DNA of 64,000 nucleotides, taken from assembly GCA_020848995.1 (NCBI GenBank), contig JADLHA010000024.1:124001-188000 (forward strand). The letters run 5' to 3'. The stretch is from Saprospiraceae bacterium. GTDB taxonomy: Bacteria; Bacteroidota; Bacteroidia; Chitinophagales; Saprospiraceae. Shown one piece after another: positions 48,380 through 57,900 of this stretch (positions are counted from its first letter, which is position 1; each line of letters starts with the position of its first letter). The position numbers and the translations under genes are program-made. Under the pieces are notes generated by a model. It saw only the letters and a list, made by a program, of their open reading frames with translations. It did not search any database and was not told the origin of the DNA.

Positions 48380-50920
48380 ATGGCAAGTAAGCTGCTCATC
48401 GTAGAATCACCCGCGAAAGCAAAGACGATTGAAAAATACCTTGGAAAGGATTTTAAAGTAAAATCGAGCTATGGGCACATCCGCGACTTGGATAAAGGGT
48501 CTAAAGGTGTCGACATCAAAAATGCGTTTCGTCCAAATTATGTCGTCTCGCCTGAGAAGTCTAAAGTGGTCAAAGAACTCAAGGAGTGGGCAGCTAAGGT
48601 TGAGGAAGTTTGGCTTGCAACAGATGAGGACCGCGAAGGGGAAGCCATAAGTTGGCATCTATGTGAAGTGCTTGGACTGGATCCGAAGTTGATCAAGCGC
48701 ATCGTTTTTCACGAAATAACCAAACCGGCAATTCAGAAGGCGGTTCAGTCCCCACGCAACGTTGATTTGAACCTCGTCAATGCTCAACAGGCAAGGCGTG
48801 TGCTCGACAGACTCGTTGGTTTTGAGTTAAGCGAAATTCTTTGGCGTAAGATCAGGAACAAGCTATCTGCGGGCAGAGTGCAATCCGTTGCTGTGAAACT
48901 GGTCGTCGATCGCGAACGGGAAATCAAGGATTTCAACCAGACGGATTATTTTCGGGTCGATGCGGTCTTCACAACCGGGAACGGAAAACAACAAACTGTT
49001 CGGGCAGTCCTCAACCAAAAATTCAGTGAGGCCAGGGAAGCGGAAGATTTTCTGGAAAAGTGTACGGGATCTGCCTTTTGCGTGGAGAGGGTAGAGGTAA
49101 AGCCGGTAAAACGCTATCCGTCACCGCCATTCACCACATCAACTTTGCAGCAGGAGGCCAGCAGGAAACTTGGTTTCGGGGTCAACCGCACCATGTCTGC
49201 AGCACAAAAGCTCTACGAAGCCGGATGGATCACCTATATGCGTACGGATTCCACCAACCTTAGCGACACGGCAATCGCCGCAATGGCCAAGGAGATCGAA
49301 AACCTTTTTGGCCAAAGCTACGTCAACACCCGTCAATACAAAACGAAAAGCGCATCAGCACAGGAAGCACACGAAGCCATCAGACCAACGTACATGGATG
49401 TGCGATCTGCTGGTGATGATACCGATCAGCAGAAATTGTACGAGCTGATCTGGAAACGTGCAATGGCATCACAAATGTCGCCGGCCTCATTAGAGAAGAC
49501 CCAGGTGGACATATCGATATCCAAGGTGGCAGACAAACTGTTTGTCGCCGTGGGAGAGGTCCTGCTGTTTGATGGGTTTTTAAAACTCTACATTGAATCC
49601 TCGGATGATGAAGACGAGGAGCAGGCGAATATTCTTCCTCCGTTGAAGGTAGCCGATGTTCTGGCCTATCAGAAGATCACGGCTGTTCAAAAATACAATC
49701 GTCCCCCGGCAAGATATACAGAAGCCAGCCTTGTCAAAAAACTTGAAGAACTGGGCATCGGCAGACCGTCGACCTATGCACCGACGATCAGCAAGATCAT
49801 GGAGGTCAACCGTGGATACGTTGTGAAGGAATCCAGACCCGGAGTTGAAAGGAAGTTCCAGGTAATTTCCCTAGAGTCGGGTGTAATACACCGTTTGACC
49901 GACACTGAAATGGCTGGAGCTGCCAAAAACCACCTCTTCCCAACCGATATCGGAATCATCGTCTGCGATTACCTTGCCGAGCATTTTCCCGATGTGATCA
50001 ATTATGGGTTTACCGCAGAAATTGAAAAGGAATTTGACGAAATTGCGGAAGGCAAGCTCGATTGGGTTAAGATGATCGACGAATTTTACTGGCCTTTTCA
50101 CAAAGAGGTCGATGTGGTCATGGAGCAGGGCGAAAGGGCAAAGGGCAGGAGAGACTTGGGAATTGATCCCGCTTCAGGCCGGAAGGTCATTGTCCAGCTC
50201 ACTCGATTTGGTCCTGTAGTTCAGTTGGGTGACCGCGACGAAATGCCTGAGAATGAAAAGCCTCTTTTTGCCAATTTGCGGCCAGGGCAAAGTATGGAAA
50301 CGATCAGTTTTGAGGAGGCGCTTGATCTTTTTAAATTGCCCAGGTCGCTGGGATCCATCGATGGAAACGAAGTGATTGTAGGCGCAGGTCGTTTCGGGCC
50401 TTACGTCAAATTTAAAGAACAGTTTGTTTCGATACCCAAGACCCAGGATCCTTTGGAGCTGTCATTGGATGAAGCCCGTGAGCTCATTCGTCAAAAGGAA
50501 TCCCAGGATGCTCCGATCGGTTATTACAAAGAGCTCCCCGTCACCAAAGGGAAGGGGCGTTTTGGCCCATTTGTAAAATGGAATGGCTTGTTTGTCAACA
50601 TTCCCCGCAAATTCGATTTCGATCACCTGACCGTCGAACAGGCAATTCCCCTAATCCAGGGCAAAGAACATAAGGAGGCCAATCGCTACATTCACCGCTT
50701 TGATGAGCTGAATCTTTCTGTAGAAAACGGACGGTGGGGACCGTTCATCAAGTTTGGGAAAAAAATCATCAATATCCCCAAGCAAAATGGTCAGAAGATA
50801 AGTCCGGAAGCAGCAGCCCAGATGAGTCTTGAGGAATTTAAGGCCATTGTTGAAGAGCAGTTGCCAGGAGCATTTGATAAGAAAAAACCGGCTGCAAAAA
50901 AAGTTCGCAAAAAGTCCTGA
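48380..50920 (+). CDS. topA: DNA topoisomerase I
   Basis: Type IA topoisomerase, 846 residues from ATG 48380 (MASKLLIVESPAKAKTIEKY), relaxing negative supercoils. TOPRIM domain at about 1-115 with the ATDEDREGEAISWH metal motif, catalytic Tyr at about 286 in ITYMRTDSTNLS, and ARYTEASLVKKLEELGIGRP in the gate domain. The C-terminus has four repeats of a RFGP/RWGP-type unit (TRFGPVVQL, GRFGPYVKF, GRFGPFVKW, GRWGPFIKF) instead of the Cys4 zinc fingers of E. coli TopA, then a Lys-rich tail KKKPAAKKVRKKS. The whole architecture is typical of Bacteroidota. Convergent with the following gene. Confidence 0.96.
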   Translation: MASKLLIVESPAKAKTIEKYLGKDFKVKSSYGHIRDLDKGSKGVDIKNAFRPNYVVSPEKSKVVKELKEWAAKVEEVWLATDEDREGEAISWHLCEVLGLDPKLIKRIVFHEITKPAIQKAVQSPRNVDLNLVNAQQARRVLDRLVGFELSEILWRKIRNKLSAGRVQSVAVKLVVDREREIKDFNQTDYFRVDAVFTTGNGKQQTVRAVLNQKFSEAREAEDFLEKCTGSAFCVERVEVKPVKRYPSPPFTTSTLQQEASRKLGFGVNRTMSAAQKLYEAGWITYMRTDSTNLSDTAIAAMAKEIENLFGQSYVNTRQYKTKSASAQEAHEAIRPTYMDVRSAGDDTDQQKLYELIWKRAMASQMSPASLEKTQVDISISKVADKLFVAVGEVLLFDGFLKLYIESSDDEDEEQANILPPLKVADVLAYQKITAVQKYNRPPARYTEASLVKKLEELGIGRPSTYAPTISKIMEVNRGYVVKESRPGVERKFQVISLESGVIHRLTDTEMAGAAKNHLFPTDIGIIVCDYLAEHFPDVINYGFTAEIEKEFDEIAEGKLDWVKMIDEFYWPFHKEVDVVMEQGERAKGRRDLGIDPASGRKVIVQLTRFGPVVQLGDRDEMPENEKPLFANLRPGQSMETISFEEALDLFKLPRSLGSIDGNEVIVGAGRFGPYVKFKEQFVSIPKTQDPLELSLDEARELIRQKESQDAPIGYYKELPVTKGKGRFGPFVKWNGLFVNIPRKFDFDHLTVEQAIPLIQGKEHKEANRYIHRFDELNLSVENGRWGPFIKFGKKIINIPKQNGQKISPEAAAQMSLEEFKAIVEEQLPGAFDKKKPAAKKVRKKS

Positions 50921-50951
50921 GTGTCATTGCGCAGCCACTGCCGGTAACAGG

Positions 50952-51599
50952 TCATTCGGGCATGCCAAGCAGTTGCCTTGCTTTGTCTGACTGAAGCTGG
51001 AAGAGTTCCGTGATCATGAACCCTAAGTCTATGAATGCATTCAGGTTGCTCACGGCAATGCGATTGCTTTGTGGGTAGAGCAAAAAGTAATAATTCATCC
51101 CCTCCATATTCATATCTTGCTGTAAACTCAGGAGTTTAAGAATTTCCTTGGAAAAGTAATGCCTTATCACATTTTCGAAGGGCCCTTCCAGGCGATAACG
51201 ATTGGAATAGTTTTCAAAGTCTGCAAAATCAATGTCCTTCAAACCAATGAGCTCCATCAATCGGTCAAAAAATGTTTCTGGTTTTTGCCGGAACTCCGGA
51301 AGAGTTAATGCGATTGAATCGGCATAAAAGACGGATTGCCTGAATGTACGTCTTGAATTTCCACGTTGAACCGTATAGTTGTAGTCGAAGAGGCAATACC
51401 GGGTGCCGTCTCTTTTAAATGAAATTACGTTATAGAATTTGTGCCTTCTTCCTTTCTTAAACAAGGTAAATTCACCAAGCTGACCAAATTGTCCTTCCTT
51501 AGCAAATTTTTGATAGTCCATCCTGCGTTCAAAAGCCAATTGTTCAATTGCCTGTTCACGACTGTTTTGTGTTCCGGTGATCCATTCGATTATGCTCAT
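50952..51599 (-). CDS. hypothetical protein after lpxB
   Basis: A 215-residue soluble protein with no signal peptide or clear membrane helix. Patches such as AFERRMDYQKFAKEGQFGQL, FTLFKKGRRHKFYNVI, KRDGTRYCLFDYNYTVQRG and YADSIALTLPEFRQKP suggest a mixed alpha/beta fold. No family recognised. It follows lpxB by 3 bases on the same strand and closes the surE - membrane protein - lpxB run; a role with the lipid A pathway is possible only by context. Confidence 0.7.
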   Translation of the reverse strand: MSIIEWITGTQNSREQAIEQLAFERRMDYQKFAKEGQFGQLGEFTLFKKGRRHKFYNVISFKRDGTRYCLFDYNYTVQRGNSRRTFRQSVFYADSIALTLPEFRQKPETFFDRLMELIGLKDIDFADFENYSNRYRLEGPFENVIRHYFSKEILKLLSLQQDMNMEGMNYYFLLYPQSNRIAVSNLNAFIDLGFMITELFQLQSDKARQLLGMPE

Positions 51600-51602
51600 G
51601 GG

Positions 51603-52730
51603 TCATCGGGAATTTTGAATCGACAAAAGCAGATCCTGTGCGAGCAACTCATAACAGTGTGCTTTATAAAGCATTTCATGTAATTCGCTCAGGGCAAGTT
51701 GAATTTTCTTTCTATCACTGGGCGTTTTAAGGCACTGAAGAACCTGTGAAATGCGTTCCGGATGACATTGGTCTTGTATCAATTCCTCAACGATCTTTTT
51801 CCCAGCAAGCAGGTTGGCAAGGGATATGTAGGGTACTTTGACGAGATGGCGGGCAATGTGGTAGGATATGTAATTCCCCTTGTAGCAAACGACCATTGGA
51901 ATTTTAAACAAAGCAGTTTCCAGACTGGCTGTGCCCGAAGTGACCACGGCCAGGCGCGCGTGCCGCAGCAGGTTGTACATATCATCATAGACCACGACAG
52001 CGGGACAACTTTCCTCATTCAGGATTGACTCGTACAACAACTGGTGTTGTCGCAGGCCGGCAATGGCGATTTGGTACTTGCATTCAATCCGCATGGCCCT
52101 CAGGTAAATGGGCAACATGGTGCGGATTTCCTGTGTCCTGCTTCCTGGAATCAGGGCAATGATGCTTCTATTGTCCAACTCCCATTGTTTTCTGAATCCG
52201 GGCACTGCTGCAAACCGGTGGATGTGCTCTGCAAGTGGATGGCCGTGGTAAGTGGCAGAAATTCCATGTGATCGGAAAAAGTCAACTTCGAAAGGCAACA
52301 CCACAAATAGTTTTTGCACGCACGTCCGAAGTATGCTGACCCGGCGTTCTTTCCATGCCCATACCTGAGGTGCGATAAAATAATATACGGGGAGTTTCCT
52401 GCGATGAGCCCACTTAGCCATTCGCAAATTAAACCCCGGGTAGTCTACGAGCAGAAGCAAATCCGGGTTGAACGCATTGATGGCAGCCCTGGTTTTTTGG
52501 AACAGGCTCCAGATCCGGGGCAAATTTCGCGCTACTTCCACAAAGCCCATGAAATTAGCTGTGGTGTAATGGACGTCCAACAGGGCTCCTGCTGATTGGA
52601 TCACAGGTCCGCCCCAGCCCCTGATTTCCAAATCGGGATGTAGGCGCTTGAATGCCTGAAGCAACATTCCCGCATGGCGGTCGCCGGAAGCCTCTCCGGC
52701 AATGACGTAGATCTTTAAGGGAACATTCAT
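51603..52730 (-). CDS. lpxB: lipid-A-disaccharide synthase
   Basis: GT-B glycosyltransferase family GT19, 375 residues from ATG 52730 (MNVPLKIYVIAGEASGDRHA). It joins UDP-2,3-diacylglucosamine to 2,3-diacylglucosamine-1-phosphate, on the inner face of the inner membrane. The GEASGDRHAG signature, ELDNRSIIALIPGSRTQEI (GSR motif) and TSGTASLETALF (C-terminal nucleotide site) are present. The ATG overlaps the stop codon of the small membrane protein gene upstream (ATGA at 52727-52730). Present with surE, which is a common neighbour in this phylum. Confidence 0.95.
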   Translation of the reverse strand: MNVPLKIYVIAGEASGDRHAGMLLQAFKRLHPDLEIRGWGGPVIQSAGALLDVHYTTANFMGFVEVARNLPRIWSLFQKTRAAINAFNPDLLLLVDYPGFNLRMAKWAHRRKLPVYYFIAPQVWAWKERRVSILRTCVQKLFVVLPFEVDFFRSHGISATYHGHPLAEHIHRFAAVPGFRKQWELDNRSIIALIPGSRTQEIRTMLPIYLRAMRIECKYQIAIAGLRQHQLLYESILNEESCPAVVVYDDMYNLLRHARLAVVTSGTASLETALFKIPMVVCYKGNYISYHIARHLVKVPYISLANLLAGKKIVEELIQDQCHPERISQVLQCLKTPSDRKKIQLALSELHEMLYKAHCYELLAQDLLLSIQNSR

Positions 52731-53038
52731 CCCACCAGGGCCAAGCCGTAGTAATACATCCAAAGTCCAACGTAGAGCAGAGTGGGAAAAATGAGACCAC
52801 GCATGGATGAAAGCATAAAACGTCGGTTAAAGAAATGCATGGGAATGACGTTTGCCACAATGGCCAGCAGCGCTACAGTGCGCTCCCTGAATGTTGCGGT
52901 GAACCCTTCGGGGTTAAGAATGTCAAGCGCGTCGAGTTGGTCGTACAGGCTAAGCAAAATGCCATATGCGGTGAAAGGAACAAGCAGGCCAACGAGGATC
53001 CCGATATAAAGCCGGTCGTATTTTTCTCTGATTTCCAT
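52727..53038 (-). CDS. small membrane protein between surE and lpxB
   Basis: A 103-residue protein with three predicted helices (about 11-30, 52-68, 80-98) and a short charged N-terminus (MEIREKYDRLYIG). No family recognised. Its stop overlaps the lpxB ATG by four bases, and surE ends 20 bases before its start, so all three are likely one transcript. Role unknown; lipid A transport assistance is a guess from context only. Confidence 0.7.
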   Translation of the reverse strand: MEIREKYDRLYIGILVGLLVPFTAYGILLSLYDQLDALDILNPEGFTATFRERTVALLAIVANVIPMHFFNRRFMLSSMRGLIFPTLLYVGLWMYYYGLALVG

Positions 53039-53058
53039 ACGGTTAGGTGGCCCTACGA

Positions 53059-53871
53059 TCAGCGGGAACCGGGCAAAACAGCGTGGAAGCCAATGTCAGC
53101 GGAGTCCATGTGAAAATGGTTGTTGTTTTGCAAGGCTTTGTAGGCGGTGAGATCGTGTCCTGAAGGAACGATGCTGATGTACCCGTTGTTCAAAGCCCAA
53201 ATGTCTGTTCCCTCCGTTGCATTTTGCTCGATAAATTTTCCGGTGAGCCAATAATAACTTTCACCGCGGGGATCTTTCGATTCCTGGTACTCTTCGTCCC
53301 ACCTTCCTTCACATTGCCTGCAAATGCGAATGCCACGCAGTTGTTCTCTTGAAAGCTTGGGTATGTTGACATTGAGCAATCGGCAATCCCGGATGCCGCT
53401 GTTGATGGCTTGAGCTACGATCTCGCGAACGTATTCTTCACTGGCCGAGAAGTCGGCCTCAAAAGAATAGTCCAGCAGGGAAAAACCGATCGATGGGATG
53501 TGTTCCAGAGATGCTTCCATAGCAGCGGATAGCGTGCCGGAGTAAATGATGTTGATGGAAGCATTGGATCCGTGATTGATACCGGACAAGCAGAGGTCGA
53601 CGGGACGGTCTTTAAGTAAGATGTTCTTGGCGAGTTTAACACAATCTACAGGAGTCCCCGAGCATTCGTAGGCTTCAATTCCGTGAAACGTGTCCACGTG
53701 GTGAATGCGCAAGGGCTGGTTGATGGTAATGGCGTGTCCGGTTCCCGACTGGGGGCTGTTGGGGGCCACCACGATGACTTCACCAAAATCCCTGGCAACA
53801 TTGACCAGGGCCTTCAGTCCGGGAGCAAAAATTCCGTCGTCATTGGTTACCAAAATTCGCTTTTTGGCCAT
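53059..53871 (-). CDS. surE: 5'/3'-nucleotidase SurE
   Basis: A metal-dependent nucleotidase of the survival protein E family, 270 residues from ATG 53871 (MAKKRILVTNDDG; a GTG at 53877 is less likely). Metal and active-site motif NDDG at about 10-13, with VVAPNSPQSGTGHAITI following and CLSGINHGSNASINIIYSGT at about 94-113. Dephosphorylates nucleoside monophosphates in the cytoplasm. A TATCTTTG element lies 16 bases before the ATG. First gene of the run into lpxB. Confidence 0.95.
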   Translation of the reverse strand: MAKKRILVTNDDGIFAPGLKALVNVARDFGEVIVVAPNSPQSGTGHAITINQPLRIHHVDTFHGIEAYECSGTPVDCVKLAKNILLKDRPVDLCLSGINHGSNASINIIYSGTLSAAMEASLEHIPSIGFSLLDYSFEADFSASEEYVREIVAQAINSGIRDCRLLNVNIPKLSREQLRGIRICRQCEGRWDEEYQESKDPRGESYYWLTGKFIEQNATEGTDIWALNNGYISIVPSGHDLTAYKALQNNNHFHMDSADIGFHAVLPGSR

Positions 53872-53887
53872 TGGCACAATTTAGTCT

Positions 53888-53895
53888 CAAAGATA
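53888..53895 (-). promoter_or_regulatory. -7 promoter element of the surE-lpxB operon
   Basis: TATCTTTG on the minus strand, full TAnnTTTG match, 16 bases before the ATG at 53871, in the 64-base gap shared with the divergent holA gene. Confidence 0.6.
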
Positions 53896-53935
53896 GAGGG
53901 TGCCTCACTAACTTTACAGGACCAGCCGCAGATTC

Positions 53936-54946
53936 ATGCCTTACCGGGAAGTGCTAAAACAAATGCTGTCCAATGGCCGGAAGCCGGTGTACCTCATCGT
54001 TTCCGAAGAGCCCTATTTTCTGGACAAAGTGATGCAAACGCTTCAAAATCAATTTATTCCACCTGAGGCGCGCGACTTTAACCTGGCGGTAATGCATGCC
54101 AGGGACACTGGCGTCCTGGGTCTGCTCGACCTGGCGCGCGAATATCCCTTTCTCAGTGACCGGAGGTTGATCATTGCCCGGGAGGCTCAGGAGGTCAAGG
54201 ACTGGGAACCGCTGATCTCCTACCTGTCGCAACCCAATCCCGCCAGCCTGCTCGTATTGCTATTCTCCGGAAAACCCGATGGGCGCATGGCTTGGGTAAA
54301 AAAAGCCAAAGAACTCGCCCAGTATACCGAACTCAAAGCGCTCTCTGATTCGCAGGTTTCCGGTTTTGTCACGAGTCTGGCAAAGGAAAAGGGCTTGTCT
54401 TTGGAGGTCGATGCAGTTGAATTGCTCGTCGACTACATCGGCAACGACCCGGGTGCTATCGACAATGAATTTGACAAGCTGGCCATCGTCGCATCCAAAG
54501 GGAAGAGGATCAGCCGTGATGACGTTACCCGATTCTCAGGACTTAGCAGAGAATTCAACGTTTTTGAACTTCAACGCGCCCTGGCCAAAAGAGACCGAGC
54601 AAACATCTACCGGATTGCGTCGAATATGGCAAATCAAACAAAAGTCAGTCCTTTGGTCATGACGGTTGGTGCGCTTTTTCGATATTTTCACAAGATCTGG
54701 TTTGCAAAAATATATGCGCGGTCTCCAGATGATGAGTTGTCTAAGTTGCTTGGCTTGACGAATCGGTATTTTATCCGTGAATACCGTGAAGCTGCTGCAA
54801 TCTATCCCATTTCCTCTATCGAAAAAGCTTTTGAGATCCTGAAAACCATTGACCAACGGGGAAAGGGAATGGATACCGGTGCCGCCGGAGAAGGCGACTT
54901 ATACCTGGAAATGGCCCTGCAACTTTCCAGATTGCCTTATGAATAA
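53936..54946 (+). CDS. holA: DNA polymerase III subunit delta
   Basis: A 336-residue delta subunit of the clamp loader. N-terminal degenerate AAA+ domain (about 18-140, YLIVSEEPYFLDKVM and LIIAREAQEVKDWEPLI), then the helical domain II (SQVSGFVTSLAKEKG, VDYIGNDPGAIDNEFDKLA) and C-terminal collar (about 215-336; FELQRALAKRDRANIYRI). The order and GNDxxxxxxEFxKL element are diagnostic. Works in the cytoplasm with gamma/tau and delta' to load the beta clamp. Divergent from surE; the A2M gene starts 8 bases after its stop codon, so they may be cotranscribed. Confidence 0.93.
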   Translation: MPYREVLKQMLSNGRKPVYLIVSEEPYFLDKVMQTLQNQFIPPEARDFNLAVMHARDTGVLGLLDLAREYPFLSDRRLIIAREAQEVKDWEPLISYLSQPNPASLLVLLFSGKPDGRMAWVKKAKELAQYTELKALSDSQVSGFVTSLAKEKGLSLEVDAVELLVDYIGNDPGAIDNEFDKLAIVASKGKRISRDDVTRFSGLSREFNVFELQRALAKRDRANIYRIASNMANQTKVSPLVMTVGALFRYFHKIWFAKIYARSPDDELSKLLGLTNRYFIREYREAAAIYPISSIEKAFEILKTIDQRGKGMDTGAAGEGDLYLEMALQLSRLPYE

Positions 54947-54954
54947 CGATTACC

Positions 54955-57900
54955 ATGAAATACAACGTCCTGCTGTATTGCGCACTTCTCTTTTTTGTGT
55001 TGAGTGGGTGCCAAAAGCATACCCCGCTGCTGGTCGGAGAAAATGCTGATCTCTATGATGAGTACATTTTGGCGCATTCTCCTGGGTCACTCAAGTGGGG
55101 CAACCCGTTTGTCATTGATTTTGCCAGAGAAGTTGGAGGTGAAGGCAAGGAAGTTAGTTTAAACACAACTCCGGCGTTGAAGGGAACGCTGAAATGGTTG
55201 TCTAAAACGAGGTTGTCATTCCAGCCCAACTTTCAAAATGCTGGTTACAACAAGCGGTACACCATGACGATTGATTTGAAATCTCTATATCCCGAAATTT
55301 CCCAGAAATTGAGATACGCGTCATTTAGCTTTCAGTGCCAGCCTGCACACCTCAGTTTGAAATGGGAGCTACCAAGACCGGAAAGAGATCGTCAGGATTT
55401 TATGTATCTTCAGGTAACCCTTACCTCGGTGGAAGATCTTACCGATGAGCAGATCAAAAATCTTTTCCGCTTTGAGGGTCCAGCAGCTAAGGGTGCAGAG
55501 CTGTTGGTGAGCCGTTCGCAAGAAGAATTAACAGATTACAATCTGAGGATCGTAAACATTGAGCGCCAGGAGGCCGCTTCAGAATTAAGCGTGCGTTGGG
55601 AAGTGCCGGAGCATCTGGCTGGCACTGGCGTGTCTTCGAGGCACTTTAGCATTCCGGCTAAAGGCGATTTTGCAGTGCTTGGTTTTGAGCGCATCTCAGA
55701 TGAAAGCAACACTTTCCGGGTGTATTTTTCTGATTTCCTGGATGCCGCTCAGGATATCGCTGGTCTCGTTATGGTCGACAGTCTGGACGCCCCGCCACCT
55801 GTGTTGCGCGAACGCGAATACCTCCAGCTTGATCTTTCAGGTAAAAATGTGCCTCAGAATGGCAACATTCGCATTCTAGGTGCCATTCGGGCGTTTTCGG
55901 GAAAGGTATTAAAGGGAGAAGAAGTGCTTGCCTATAGTCTGCAGGAATTACCTCCCCAGGTTCGCTTCCTGGGTAAAGGCAGCATTCTTCCTTATGCCGA
56001 CGTGGTTGTTCTCCCTTTTGAAGCAATGAACCTTGAGGCAGTCGATGTTGAGGTGTTTAAGATTTTTTCCAACAATGTGCTCTATGACCTCCATTTCAAT
56101 TTTAGTAACCACGATGATTCTTACGGAATGGCCCGACTAGGACGCGTTGTAGCACGCAAAAAGATTGATTTTCGGAACGTGGCTGGAGCGGCGCGAAATA
56201 CCTGGCGCAGTTATGGAGTTGATCTGACAAAACTCATCGTGGCTGAACCCGGAGCTTTTTATGAGCTGAGGTTGAGCTTCCGGCCCGACTACGTCAGTTA
56301 TGCGTGTCCTCAGGGTATGGCACCAATTCCTGATGACTTTTACCGGGATGGAGACGATGGGCTTGAAGGCAACTCATCATGGCGCGATTACCCATACTAC
56401 AACTACGGGGAAGATGATTTTAATTACAGTACGAGTGATCCATGTAAGCTGAGTTACTATTACAGTGAGCACTTTGACAAACGCAATTTTTTGGCATCCA
56501 ACCTGGCTCTCTCAGCTAAAGCGGCAGAATCGGGGGGCGACTGTTACGTGTATGCCTACGACATACAAACGGGAAAACCCGTTGAAAAGGTAAGGGTTAA
56601 ATTGCTGGACGCCCAGTTACAGGTCATGGCTGAAGGACTTACGGATGTTAGCGGGATGATAAAAAGCAAATTGGGGACTTTGCCCAAGTTTGCAACTGCC
56701 GCCTGGAACAACCACCATGCCTACCTCGAATTGAAGGCGGGGAAATCATTGTCGCAAAGTGAATTCGACATCGACGGAGCCCAAACACCCAATGGACTAA
56801 AGGCATCTGTTTATGCCGAGCGCGGGGTTTGGCGACCTGGAGATACCATACACTTCAATATAATATTATTTGATGATAGGGGCATTCCAGATAAGTTCCC
56901 AGTCAGTGTAAAACTCACCAACCCATTGGGAAAAATTGTTTATCAGAGGAATTTAAGTGATAACTTGATGGGGCTTTACAGTATGAAAATTCCAACGGCC
57001 GATAACGATATTACCGGAAGCTATATTGTTTCTGTTCAGGCTGGATTGCTGGAATTTCAAAAAACGCTACAGATCGAGACGATCAAGCCTAATAACATTA
57101 AAGTGAACTGGAGCATTGCGGATAAATTGGACATGAACGATTTGGGAAAACCACTGGAGCTGAATGCAGAATGGTTACTGGGATATCCCGCAGCAGGCTT
57201 GAAAGCTTCTGTTGCGTTAAATTACCGCGCAGCTCCACCTGTTTTTCCTAAGTTTCGCGAATTCAGCTTTGTAAGTCCTGAAGCCCAAATGCCTTCAGGA
57301 GAAATCGAACTGCATTCTGGGGTATTGGACGAAAAGGGCAAGCTGAGCATTCCCGGGATTGAACTTCCGAATGCGCTCAATGCTGGTAATCTGAATGCAA
57401 AACTGATTACTAAAGTGACAGAAGCATCGGGACAACTCTCTGTGGATTATTTCCCGTTTACCGTTCAGGCATTTGAAGAATACGTTGGCATAAAAATTCC
57501 GAATGGACTGTATGGAGGGAAAGGTCTTGAAATGGGAAAGGAACAGGAGGTGTCAGTTATTGTCTTAGACAGGAAGGGGAATCCCGTGAAGGATTCAAGA
57601 CTTACGGCCGAATTATTTGAAGTGTCAAGCGAATGGTGGTGGGAGGTCCACAGCGGCGATTTGAGCGATGTTGAAACAGATAGCTATAAAAAGCAAATAC
57701 TTAAGAGGAAATTATTAACTGATAAAAATGGAAAGGCCTCACTGAAAATTAAAATTGAAGACTACGGGCGATATTTTGTAAGGATTGTGAATGATAAAAA
57801 TCAATACACTACGGGAGATTATTTTTATTGCGGGTGGTCTTTTGACCAAAAGGCGGGCGACTTTGTCAATATTCTGCCATTTAAATCTGGCAGGGACATG

